Of a DNA stretch of 64,000 nt, positions 1 to 8,714 are shown in pieces. The DNA comes from Balneola vulgaris DSM 17893 (GTDB lineage Bacteria > Bacteroidota > Rhodothermia > Balneolales > Balneolaceae). The notes under the pieces were generated by a model. It searched no databases. It was not told where the DNA came from and worked only from the letters and a program-made list of their open reading frames with translations. Made by a program: the position numbers and the translations under genes. The stretch's first letter is position 1. Each line of letters begins with the position of its first letter. The stretch spans positions 558,130-622,129 of the forward strand of contig NZ_AQXH01000001.1 in NCBI RefSeq assembly GCF_000375465.1, given 5' to 3'.

Positions 1-3000
1 CAACATTTAAGCCACCAATTAGGTAACGATCTTTGTTGTTAGTTACTTCATAAGTAGCACGGATAAACACTGGGTTGAAATCCTGGTCAACAGAAGAAAC
101 TGGTGTTCTGAAAGTAATTACTCCAGAGAACGGATCGATAGTATAATCGCGGAATCTAGTTAAGCGATCTACACTTAGAATTACTTCTGGCTGCTCACGA
201 TCATAAGTTACTAACTCAATGATCTCAGAATTTTCAACAATGTCTTTGTCCGGTAGATCATAACGTGAGATTCCTTGACCTTGGAACTCTCTGATTTTTC
301 TACTTGAGAATGCACTTGCACCAAAAGCCTGAGCTTTAATCTTACCTTCTTCGAAGTTTGCCTTCAAACCGGTTTGAGCTCTGCTATAATTTCCTAGCTG
401 GACATCTTGGTCTCTCTCTTGGGTGATAAAATCACCATATAGTGCATACGTTTTGTTACGATCTACGCGAACATAGAGTCTACTTGATGACTGTGCATCA
501 AAACCTTTGATAGAAGATTCACCATATACTGGGTAAAATTCATCAGGTCGTATATCTCTGAATAGACGATCTGATTTATCTTTTTCTGAATCATATCCGG
601 CAGTAAGTAGAGTCTTACCGCTCACTTTACCTTTTAAGAAGAAAGCTAAACGAGCATCGCCTGTAAAGTTTTCGATGCTATAAGAAAGCTGCTTTAGTTC
701 TCTTTCAAAACCGTCAGTCTCTTTATCTGAACTGATGTTAACCGCCTCGTTAAAACGAATAGTACCTTCAATAATACCCGCGGCGATAAGTGGACGAAGA
801 TCTGGTAGGAACTCAACTTTAGCTTCACCTTCGATAATACCCGAAGTTGCTCTTACGATTGCTGTTTGTGGCTTATCAGTTGATGTTAATTCGAACTGAG
901 CAACACCATTCTCTATACTTGTTTGAGTACCTGGAGTTGAACTATCGTTGTCTTTAACTTTCCACTTACCAAACTCAGTATCTAATGTGATTTGAGTTTT
1001 AGAACCCACTCTTAAGTTGTTCTCGTCAAGTAATTCAACTTGAACGAGTGCAGATGATACACCATCAGCAGCTACATCATTTCTTGGTACACGAACATCA
1101 ATTTTCTTTAGAGTACCTGGTACAAAAATTTCAATACTTTCTTCATTGCGAACATTTCCAAATGGATCCACTTCTTGAAGCTTAAGTTCATTACGTCCTG
1201 CTTCAAAATCTAAACTCACATATTCCCAACCTTGAAGATTATTCGTTGGAGAAATACTTGATTGACCAACTCTCTTGTCGTCAACTTTGTCGCCATTAAT
1301 ATATAGCTCAAACTTAGCACCGTTTAATCCCTTCGCCCATACCGTATAAGTATCTGTAAGAAGAGTATCGTTATCGCTAATGTTTAAGAATCCTAAACCT
1401 GCTTCCGCATTCACGAGTGCTTCTTCTAATTTCGCTACTTGCGACTGCACTTCTGTTGCTTCTGCTACGGTAGAATCTTCTTTAGTATCCTTCTTAATAG
1501 AAGCTGCTTTTACTTCTTTAGGACCGCCAACAGTACCACTCGCATCCTCAAATCTACCTTGAGAGCTACTTAAGTTATTATCGTTAGCAGAGAAGTTGCT
1601 TGTAAGAGATCCTGATAGCGATTGACTCGCATTTTCCGAGAATAGCGCTCTACGTGCTTCAATTTCTTCATTAACTGCAGGCTCACATTCACAAATTGCG
1701 AAATCAGCTCGGTGCATCTGCCCTTTCTTAACGTCTACAAAACGGCTACTTGGGTCGTTAGCATGGCGGTTATCTAATACTGATAACTTAGAACCATTTG
1801 GCAAGCTGTAGTTGTCTACTTTAAGTACATGCTTGTTAGGCTTGATAGCGTAGAATGTATATTTACCTTCGTTATCCGTAACTACATAGTTACCATTTTC
1901 GAGATATAAACGAACTCCAGGAACACCTACTTCACCAGCATCTTGAATATCGTTTTCGTTACAGTCTTGGAATACTTTACCAATGATGTAAGCATTGTCG
2001 TTAAATAGTCCACCACGTACTTCAACTTTAACTTTAGCAAGGTTACTGCTCTTAACAATTACCTCATCACTTGTTGCAATTGCAGAGTTAATCCCTTCCC
2101 CTTTTTCTGATCCAGGACCTACAAATACTCGGTACGTTAATTCTTTAGTAGCACCACTTTCGATATCACCAACATTGAATTTCAAATCTGGACCTTCGCC
2201 ACCTTCAGGATCAGCTAGTGCGTTACCATCTAATTTTGCAGAACCTAATTGGTATGAGAAACCAAATGGAAGGCTATCATCGATAGACAGATTACGAACG
2301 GTGTTAACAGCCTCACTACGAATAGTTACGGTGTAGTTAACGAAGTCCCCGATTTCGGCATCTTTTCGATCCACGGTTTTCTCAGTGAAGAGAACACCTT
2401 TACTTAAAGGATCTAATGGGATGTCAAAATCTGTACCTTTGGGGACATTCGATAACTGCCACTCTTTACCATAAGAAGCTAATGTATCCACTTTACGACC
2501 TTGTGGTAATAAACTGAAAGGAACTTCAGAAGCAAAAGAGTATCCTTCCGGGGTAATTACTTCAATTCTATATTCGCCAATTTCTAGGTATGGGAATGAA
2601 AACTTACCATCAATTCCCGTGGTATAAGTGCTTGGTGCTTCAGTAGTTCCATCTGCTTCATAAACTGTTGCTAAACCGCCAGCATTACCACCGTTGTTAG
2701 CACCTGTAATATCATAAATACTTACTTCAGCACCAGTAATAGGAGCGTTAGTTTCACTATCAAATACGATTCCAAATGGATCAACAACAACGGTAGATTG
2801 AATACGAGCTCCGCCGCCGCCACCGCCGCCATTATTAATACCATCACACTGAAGCTCAGCTTCAATAACGTCGTCTTCAACAGTCTCAAGAATTCTGTTA
2901 CCAGGCACTACTTCAAACTGAACACCATTTCTAGTAGGCACATCTTCAGTAATTCTGAAAATACTCGTGTTAGGACCTGTTTCTAAAGCTCTGAACTCTT

Positions 3001-4255
3001 CGCGATCACCTGTTTCAAATGAGGTTAACCTAACAGTTACTTCTTCAACAAGAGTTCTAAACTGATTACAAGATGCTGCACTTGCTTGAATATGAAGTAC
3101 AGACCCAATACTAGTAGTACCCGTTCTCTTTTCGAATGAGTCATCGGTGAAGTAGTCAATTTTCGCGCCACCCGCTACGGTAGTAATTACATTGTTAGAT
3201 GCTGAGCTCGTAGTTACTGAACCGTCAGGATCAACATAACTTACTTCTGCGATGTTCTCGATATCGCCACTTGCACCTGGATTAACTTGTACTTCAAAAG
3301 TAGCTGAAAATGTCTCGCCTGCTTCTAATGAATCAAATACAACAGCAATTACTGAAACTTCAGATGGGTTTGTTGGTTCAACTGAACTGAATTCAAACTT
3401 ACCTGAACCTTCGTAATTATATAGTCGCTGACCTTTATCTGTAGAGATGAAGCGTTCGAAGCTTACATTATTAGGAATTGAATCAAGAAGAATCACTTTA
3501 TCCATTGAGATACCATCAATAGAAATGGTTCTTGGATAAGCGGTAGCATCGCCAGTGTTTTGACCGTCGATAGTATAAGTGAAGTTATCACCTGATTGAA
3601 GATCAGCTCCAGCCGATTGAACTTTATTTAATTCAATTCTAGAACCTGATAAGATGTACACAGAGTCACGACGCTGTAGTGAAACATCAAATTCTCTTGA
3701 AATGGCATCGATATTTAAGATTGCTGTCGTTGAATCTTTCTCAATATTGCTGATTTGACCAGAATAAGTAAAATCGAAACGCTCACCCGGCTGTAGAGTA
3801 ACTACTTGGGATAAGGTATCGGTATTCGCAAATTTAGATTTCTGGCTACTCTCTAGAGTTAAATTTTCAAGAGCATACTCCCCTTCCTCTGAATTGTAAA
3901 TCTTGATATCGAAGGTAGAAGCAAGATCACCATTATTAACTAAGTAGTGATCAAAAAATACTTTGTCGCCTCTAAATCTTTTGATTGAATTATCAACCTC
4001 AAGAGCGAAGCTTGGAACTCCATCAACTACTACATATACCGCATTACTTTGCGTTTGTAGAGTAGTAGCACCACCGTCTTGTGAGAAGGTAGTTACGGCT
4101 TGGTTTATAATCTCTGTGCCGTTAGGAGGAGTGTTTTGTGCATGCACCTCACCCATACCGGAAACCAGTAGAAGAACCAATAAAGATATGAGGGAGTTAA
4201 ATTTCTGCACTTTTGTGTTTTTAAGAGGAGGGCAAGGGGTCAACCTCACCCTCAT
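1..4255 (-). CDS. Giant DUF11-repeat surface protein with outer-membrane barrel-like region (3' end outside window)
   Basis: The minus frame is open from the ATG at 4255 to the window edge, giving at least 1,418 residues. A hydrophobic signal segment lies near residues 22-40 and ends in VHAQ. Next come DUF11-like Ig repeats, a run of six glycines (2807-2830), a carboxypeptidase-regulatory-like domain (about 2560-2790), another DUF11 repeat, an SdrD-B-like domain (about 1800-2000) and an invasin-like Ig domain (about 840-1110). The last visible part has alternating strands with ALYGDF and DYTIDPFSGVI, which resembles the start of large outer-membrane barrels. It is probably exported to the surface and anchored in the outer membrane; this is inference. 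It is the last gene of a three-gene operon, 36 bp after the previous one. The upstream region also has an in-frame GTG, so the exact start is uncertain. The C-terminus cannot be judged. Confidence 0.8.
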   Translation of the reverse strand, partial: MRVRLTPCPPLKNTKVQKFNSLISLLVLLLVSGMGEVHAQNTPPNGTEIINQAVTTFSQDGGATTLQTQSNAVYVVVDGVPSFALEVDNSIKRFRGDKVFFDHYLVNNGDLASTFDIKIYNSEEGEYALENLTLESSQKSKFANTDTLSQVVTLQPGERFDFTYSGQISNIEKDSTTAILNIDAISREFDVSLQRRDSVYILSGSRIELNKVQSAGADLQSGDNFTYTIDGQNTGDATAYPRTISIDGISMDKVILLDSIPNNVSFERFISTDKGQRLYNYEGSGKFEFSSVEPTNPSEVSVIAVVFDSLEAGETFSATFEVQVNPGASGDIENIAEVSYVDPDGSVTTSSASNNVITTVAGGAKIDYFTDDSFEKRTGTTSIGSVLHIQASAASCNQFRTLVEEVTVRLTSFETGDREEFRALETGPNTSIFRITEDVPTRNGVQFEVVPGNRILETVEDDVIEAELQCDGINNGGGGGGGARIQSTVVVDPFGIVFDSETNAPITGAEVSIYDITGANNGGNAGGLATVYEADGTTEAPSTYTTGIDGKFSFPYLEIGEYRIEVITPEGYSFASEVPFSLLPQGRKVDTLASYGKEWQLSNVPKGTDFDIPLDPLSKGVLFTEKTVDRKDAEIGDFVNYTVTIRSEAVNTVRNLSIDDSLPFGFSYQLGSAKLDGNALADPEGGEGPDLKFNVGDIESGATKELTYRVFVGPGSEKGEGINSAIATSDEVIVKSSNLAKVKVEVRGGLFNDNAYIIGKVFQDCNENDIQDAGEVGVPGVRLYLENGNYVVTDNEGKYTFYAIKPNKHVLKVDNYSLPNGSKLSVLDNRHANDPSSRFVDVKKGQMHRADFAICECEPAVNEEIEARRALFSENASQSLSGSLTSNFSANDNNLSSSQGRFEDASGTVGGPKEVKAASIKKDTKEDSTVAEATEVQSQVAKLEEALVNAEAGLGFLNISDNDTLLTDTYTVWAKGLNGAKFELYINGDKVDDKRVGQSSISPTNNLQGWEYVSLDFEAGRNELKLQEVDPFGNVRNEESIEIFVPGTLKKIDVRVPRNDVAADGVSSALVQVELLDENNLRVGSKTQITLDTEFGKWKVKDNDSSTPGTQTSIENGVAQFELTSTDKPQTAIVRATSGIIEGEAKVEFLPDLRPLIAAGIIEGTIRFNEAVNISSDKETDGFERELKQLSYSIENFTGDARLAFFLKGKVSGKTLLTAGYDSEKDKSDRLFRDIRPDEFYPVYGESSIKGFDAQSSSRLYVRVDRNKTYALYGDFITQERDQDVQLGNYSRAQTGLKANFEEGKIKAQAFGASAFSSRKIREFQGQGISRYDLPDKDIVENSEIIELVTYDREQPEVILSVDRLTRFRDYTIDPFSGVITFRTPVSSVDQDFNPVFIRATYEVTNNKDRYLIGGLNV

Positions 4256-4291
4256 AAATCTGGGTTAATAGATATTTTTCTATATGGGGTT

Positions 4292-6934
4292 TTAGCTGTC
4301 TATTTTAACAGCAAACTCTATGGTAACCTGCTCGGTAGGATCGAGTTGATCGATGTCTACTTGGATGGTACCCGTACCACCAACAGCAGGTTGAGATGTA
4401 ACAACTACTGAGTTCACAGTACCAGAGGTAACCGTAGCAGTAGCCGCGCTCAATAGTTTGGTAAACGATGGAGTATCATCAGTTACAGAAACCGTTGTTA
4501 CCGGCTGTGAACCATCATTTCTAATTGTAATACGGTAGTAAACCGTGTCGCCTGGAAGTACATTGAATGGATTCTTCGTGTACGTTCCGGCAGAACCAGC
4601 TACATCTGGAGCTTGGAACTTCTCGATTACAATTAAACCAGCTTGAATCTGAGTAATGTCAGTGTTTGACTTACTAGGCAGGTTGTTCAAATTGTCTAAC
4701 AATGTGATAGTAGTAGTGTTAGTTTCACCATCATCAAGACCTGCAAGACCTGTTACCTTCACAATGAATTTAACTTGATCGTTGAAGTTCAATGTTCCTA
4801 CCTGTGCTGGAAGCTTAACTGAATCAGAAGCTGCACCTGTTGTAAGAAGTGAATCGGCACTAGTAATAACACCGTTACCATCTGTATCCCAGTATACCGT
4901 CGAAGTCCAACCAGTTGGCTTAGAGTTCGCTAAGTTGATATAAAGGTCAGAGTTAGAACCGTTGTTCTCAGGCACGTTACTAAGAATAGTAAGTGTGTGT
5001 AAGTAGTTACGAGAACCACCTGGTGCAATTTGTCCAGATTGGTTACTTGTTAACTGCATGTTCTGCTGAGTGTTAACAGAAACCTTATCATGAATGATAT
5101 CAAATGCATTCGTAGTAGGCGAAAGTGCTCTAAAGTATAGCTCAACATCACCTGGTGCGTAACCAGCTGGGATAAATACTTCTGCTACAAGTTCCTTACT
5201 TGCTCCTGCAGCTAAATCACCTGTTTTAGAAACAACAGAGTTAGCATTGTTAGGATCACGGAACTGAACAGTCCATCCAGTTGGAAGCGTACCTGCTTGG
5301 TAACCACCAGTAGTATCGGTAGTAAAAGCTAGGTTGTAGTTATCTTGACCAGCACTTGTATTCTTAACAAATAAGCTGAAAGAAACAGTGTTACCAGGAT
5401 TAGTAGTAATAGACTTAACTGCATTTGCTTCTGGTCCTTGACCTTCACCTAGTGCGCCAACATCGCCGGAAGCAGCATCGTTAGTAAGGTCTACAGTAGG
5501 AGCAACAACGTTAGTTACCTGATCGGTATGAGTTGCACTTGCAGCAGCATTATTAACAGACGTTAAAGTCTTGTCTACAGAGAATGGTCCACCACTTTCA
5601 CCAGAAGGTAACTGAACCTGTAAGATTACAACTACAGTATCGCCAGCTGCAACAGGTCCTGTATCAGGAATACCATCAGAACCAGTATCTTGGTAAGTAC
5701 TAGTTGGTTCGTTACTTGCATCAGCCTTGTAAAAGAAGAACTGAGTACCCGCTGGGTAGTTACCTGTGTTGATCGCAATGTTATACGTATCAGTAGTAGT
5801 ACCAGTATTCTTGAATCGGTTAATAAAGTTTAGAGTAGCACCTTGCTCTGCAGTAGTGATCTCAACTAATTGAGCATCTACTAACGCAATGTCGTAGTTC
5901 TCATTTACTGTAACAGCCTGACCATTAATAGTGTTACCTGCAGGAAGGTCATCATGCTTGTAAGAAACTTGGTTAATAATGGTATTACCATGCTGGTCAT
6001 TATTAACAGTTACTTTGAACGTTAAGTTACCAGAAGAACCGTTAGCAACAGATCCGATTACAGCGATTAAAGAATCCTGTGCACCTGCTGTGCTTCTTCT
6101 AAATGTGATACCCGCTGGATCGCCAGCAGCAGCATCTGTTAACGCACCACCACCACTCCAAGAAGCAGAGTTAGGAACGTAAGTCATACCAACTGGGATA
6201 ACGTCTACTAATTCAACGTTAGTTGCAGCAGCATTACCGTTCTCAGCATATGCAATTGTGTATGTTAATGTATCACCAACATCCGCCAACGTTTGGCTTA
6301 CCTGTTTGTTAACATCAAGTACTGCATCTTCATCAACAACAACTTTGTTAGTTGCAGTATCAGATTCAGTATTATCAAATACACTTGTTGCTGTAACAGT
6401 GATATCTTCGAACTGAGAATCTAGCGCAGAAGCTGGAACATCAGCTACAATAACAATACCGTAAGTATTATTAGTGAAGGCATCAATGTTTGGGGTTTGT
6501 GTAATTTCTGTAAAGTTATCCGCTACACCATCACCGTTAGCATCAGCATATATCTTGATGTTAGTGAAGTTGAAAGAACCTGCGTTGGCATCTATAGCAG
6601 TAAGGTCGAATTGATCAGTACCGTTACCAGTGTTGGTAATAGTATGACTAAACGTTACCTGACCACCTTGAGAAACCTGCTTGGTTACTCCAGCAGAAAG
6701 CGTTACACCGGCTACCTGTTGTACTGTTGTAACAACGGTATTCGACGTAACAGACTGGGAATTATTCCCATTGTCAACGTACGTAGCTGTTGCCTGGTTA
6801 CCAATGGAAGAATTTGCTGGTGGTACCTGTGCAAATACATCAACTGATGTACCTACTAGCACTACAGCAAAAACCATAAGCATACCTACAAGAGCTTGTA
6901 CCCTGCTTCGTAGTTTATGTGTGTTTGTTGTCAT
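4292..6934 (-). CDS. Secreted DUF11 repeat protein
   Basis: This 880-residue protein has a signal peptide (about 1-36, ending VFAQ) followed almost entirely by tandem Ig-like DUF11 repeats. Typical repeat signatures are VSQTLADVGDTLTYTI and VGMTYVPNSASWSG, and the protein ends in a repeat of the form DTVYYRITIRNDG. Two calcium-loop-like segments, DANGDGVAD (about residue 131) and DTDGNGV (about residue 684), resemble dockerin or EF-hand loops. DUF11 proteins are usually surface or extracellular structural proteins; no enzyme motif is visible. There is no obvious type 9 sorting domain at the C-terminus. It is the middle gene of the operon with the 165-residue protein upstream and the giant protein downstream, and its mature N-terminus shares a motif with the giant protein. 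The role is probably structural or adhesive (inference). Confidence 0.85.
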   Translation of the reverse strand: MTTNTHKLRSRVQALVGMLMVFAVVLVGTSVDVFAQVPPANSSIGNQATATYVDNGNNSQSVTSNTVVTTVQQVAGVTLSAGVTKQVSQGGQVTFSHTITNTGNGTDQFDLTAIDANAGSFNFTNIKIYADANGDGVADNFTEITQTPNIDAFTNNTYGIVIVADVPASALDSQFEDITVTATSVFDNTESDTATNKVVVDEDAVLDVNKQVSQTLADVGDTLTYTIAYAENGNAAATNVELVDVIPVGMTYVPNSASWSGGGALTDAAAGDPAGITFRRSTAGAQDSLIAVIGSVANGSSGNLTFKVTVNNDQHGNTIINQVSYKHDDLPAGNTINGQAVTVNENYDIALVDAQLVEITTAEQGATLNFINRFKNTGTTTDTYNIAINTGNYPAGTQFFFYKADASNEPTSTYQDTGSDGIPDTGPVAAGDTVVVILQVQLPSGESGGPFSVDKTLTSVNNAAASATHTDQVTNVVAPTVDLTNDAASGDVGALGEGQGPEANAVKSITTNPGNTVSFSLFVKNTSAGQDNYNLAFTTDTTGGYQAGTLPTGWTVQFRDPNNANSVVSKTGDLAAGASKELVAEVFIPAGYAPGDVELYFRALSPTTNAFDIIHDKVSVNTQQNMQLTSNQSGQIAPGGSRNYLHTLTILSNVPENNGSNSDLYINLANSKPTGWTSTVYWDTDGNGVITSADSLLTTGAASDSVKLPAQVGTLNFNDQVKFIVKVTGLAGLDDGETNTTTITLLDNLNNLPSKSNTDITQIQAGLIVIEKFQAPDVAGSAGTYTKNPFNVLPGDTVYYRITIRNDGSQPVTTVSVTDDTPSFTKLLSAATATVTSGTVNSVVVTSQPAVGGTGTIQVDIDQLDPTEQVTIEFAVKIDS

Positions 6935-6999
6935 TGTTCTATCCTATGATTATGGTTCAATTTTTTATGAACACTTTTATTGATTTAAATTGATCGGGG

Positions 7000-7497
7000 T
7001 TAACTCCTAACCCTAACTCTTGCGGTGAGAGTTATACTTTCTCCTGCCGCTAGAGCAGGCACCAACCATTGGATCCGACGATATTCTTCAGCCGGTATGG
7101 TTTCCGTTGTAGTCGAACCGTCTGGTTGTTGAACCTGACGAGTTAGTGGAGGCCTAGAAAAGTCGTTAGCCGTTGGGCTTACGCTGGCACCACTTAATTC
7201 CGGAGAGGCAGTTTCACCTAAGTAAAACATCTGCAATGGAATTGGTAACACTGGCTGGAGTTGTGATATATCTCCACCAGTTGCATTTGTATAAGTAAGT
7301 CGATATTCGATTAAATCCCCCGGAGTCACTTCAGTCACTTCCGTTGCAACCTCGTTTCCATCAGCCGCAGTGGTAATCTTATAAGCCTTCAAAACTGAAG
7401 TAAGACCATTCTCACTTTGCTGAGCAGTTGCATTAACTGTTAAACCCAGAAGAAAAAGGAATATGAAAAAGTATTTGGTTTTCATATGAATTTGCAT
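7000..7497 (-). CDS. Small secreted DUF11-like protein
   Basis: A 165-residue protein with a signal peptide ending TAQQ, followed by one Ig-like domain. The segment TPGDLIEYRLTYTNATGGD and the end AGESITLTARVRV are characteristic of a DUF11 repeat. A second ATG at 7485 gives the more usual signal peptide start MKTKYFF, so translation may begin there. It is the first gene of the minus-strand DUF11 operon and lies 65 bp before the 880-residue protein. It may be a minor subunit or cap of the same surface structure, but that rests only on operon position and shared fold. Confidence 0.75.
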   Translation of the reverse strand: MQIHMKTKYFFIFLFLLGLTVNATAQQSENGLTSVLKAYKITTAADGNEVATEVTEVTPGDLIEYRLTYTNATGGDISQLQPVLPIPLQMFYLGETASPELSGASVSPTANDFSRPPLTRQVQQPDGSTTTETIPAEEYRRIQWLVPALAAGESITLTARVRVRS

Positions 7498-7800
7498 TTT
7501 GTGTTACTTGCGCAATCAATTCAGCACTAAGGTAGCCACTTCTATAAGTAAGTACCGTTAACATGCTTTAATTAAGAAAGGTTAATTATCTAATTTTAGG
7601 TTAGAACTCTCTAATGATAAATACGCATTTGAAGGGCTTCTGGATTGGTTTTTTAGAATATTTTAATGTTTACACACTAATTACAAAACCAACCTAATTA
7701 TACGTTTCATTGAACTTAAAATTATATTTAAATTTATACCATTAAATATAATTTATATTTCTTATTCTGAGCCAAAACACAGTCTATTCAACAGTTAGCT
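7498..7800. promoter_or_regulatory. Divergent AT-rich intergenic region between DUF11 operon and DUF58 gene
   Basis: This 303-bp gap separates two divergent transcription units and must hold both promoters. The right half (about 7660-7780) is very AT-rich. On the minus strand CTAAGGTA at 7527-7534 reads TACCTTAG, one base from the TAnnTTTG -7 consensus and about 30 bp before the DUF11 start, so it is a weak candidate. No RNA gene, repeat or strong hairpin is visible. Confidence 0.35.
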
Positions 7801-8676
7801 ATGGTTTCTAAAGAAGTACTAAAGAAGATTCGCAAACTTGAGATTCAAACGAAGGGCATTGTAAACACCCTGTTTGGTGGGGAATATCAATCCGCTTTTA
7901 AAGGAAGAGGAATGGAGTTCTCGGAAGTTCGAGCCTATAATTACGGAGATGACATCCGACAAATAGATTGGAATGTTACAGCACGAACGGGCGATCCATA
8001 TATTAAGATTTTTGAAGAAGAACGCGAGCAAACCTTAATGCTGTGTGTAGATATCTCTCCAAGTGGCACCTTTGGCTCTTTAAATCAAACCAAAATGGAC
8101 CTGGCAATTGAGATCTGTGCAGTACTTGCATTCAGTGCTATTAAGAATAGTGACAAAGTAGGACTTGTATTATTTAGCGATCATATAGAAAAAGTAGTCC
8201 CACCCAAAAAAGGACGAACCCATGTACTACGTCTCATTCGTGAATTATACACCACTAAGCCCACGGGTACAGGCACTGATATCGCGGATGCCCTTTCTTA
8301 TGTTAATCGTTTATTAGATCGAAGAGCTATTGTTGTACTGGCTTCCGATTTCCAAGATAAAGACTTCGAGAAGCAGCTTAGAATTACCAACCAGAAACAC
8401 GACTTGGTAAGTATCATCGTAAATGATGAGCACGAGGAAGAACTTCCTGATGTAGGCCTATTACCATTTACGGATGCAGAAAGTGGCAAAGAGATTTTGA
8501 TAGATACCTCAAATAAGGCAGTACGAAAGGCTTTTAAAACTAGAAGGGCTAAACAGAAGCACGAATTACAAGACAAGTTACTTCGTATGAAGATCGACTC
8601 TGTAGAAGTACAAACTAATCGATCGTACGTTCGCCCACTAATGAACTTCTTCCTGAGAAGGGTAAATAGATACTAA
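7801..8676 (+). CDS. DUF58 domain protein
   Basis: The 291-residue protein carries the DUF58 signature GRGMEFSEVRAYNYGDD followed by RQIDWNVTARTG, then a von Willebrand A-like fold beginning LMLCVDISPSG. DUF58 proteins normally accompany MoxR AAA+ ATPases and VWA proteins in a chaperone-like or envelope-stress module. There is no transmembrane segment, so it is probably cytoplasmic. The BatD-like and VWA genes follow on the same strand at 10146-12129, but a LytM gene on the opposite strand lies between, and no MoxR gene is adjacent. The domain call is firm; the cellular role is not established by sequence. Confidence 0.9.
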   Translation: MVSKEVLKKIRKLEIQTKGIVNTLFGGEYQSAFKGRGMEFSEVRAYNYGDDIRQIDWNVTARTGDPYIKIFEEEREQTLMLCVDISPSGTFGSLNQTKMDLAIEICAVLAFSAIKNSDKVGLVLFSDHIEKVVPPKKGRTHVLRLIRELYTTKPTGTGTDIADALSYVNRLLDRRAIVVLASDFQDKDFEKQLRITNQKHDLVSIIVNDEHEEELPDVGLLPFTDAESGKEILIDTSNKAVRKAFKTRRAKQKHELQDKLLRMKIDSVEVQTNRSYVRPLMNFFLRRVNRY

Positions 8677-8706
8677 TTGAATTCTATCCTACCCTTCTTA
8701 ATTCAA
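8677..8706. terminator. Weak inverted repeat between convergent genes
   Basis: TTGAATT at 8677-8683 pairs with AATTCAA at 8700-8706 in the short gap between the DUF58 and M23 stops. The stem is AT-rich with a 16-base loop, so it is at best a weak terminator. Confidence 0.25.
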
Positions 8707-8714
8707 CTTTGTAC

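Noticed and set aside
1380-4268. Plus-strand open frames of 60-116 codons inside the DUF11 genes
   Set aside because: They are low-complexity serine/threonine-rich reversals of the repeat coding sequence with no start signal or homology pattern.
4292-4330. Type 9 sorting domain on the 880-residue DUF11 protein
   Set aside because: The C-terminus is an ordinary DUF11 repeat ending in a charged strand, without the expected sorting-domain pattern.
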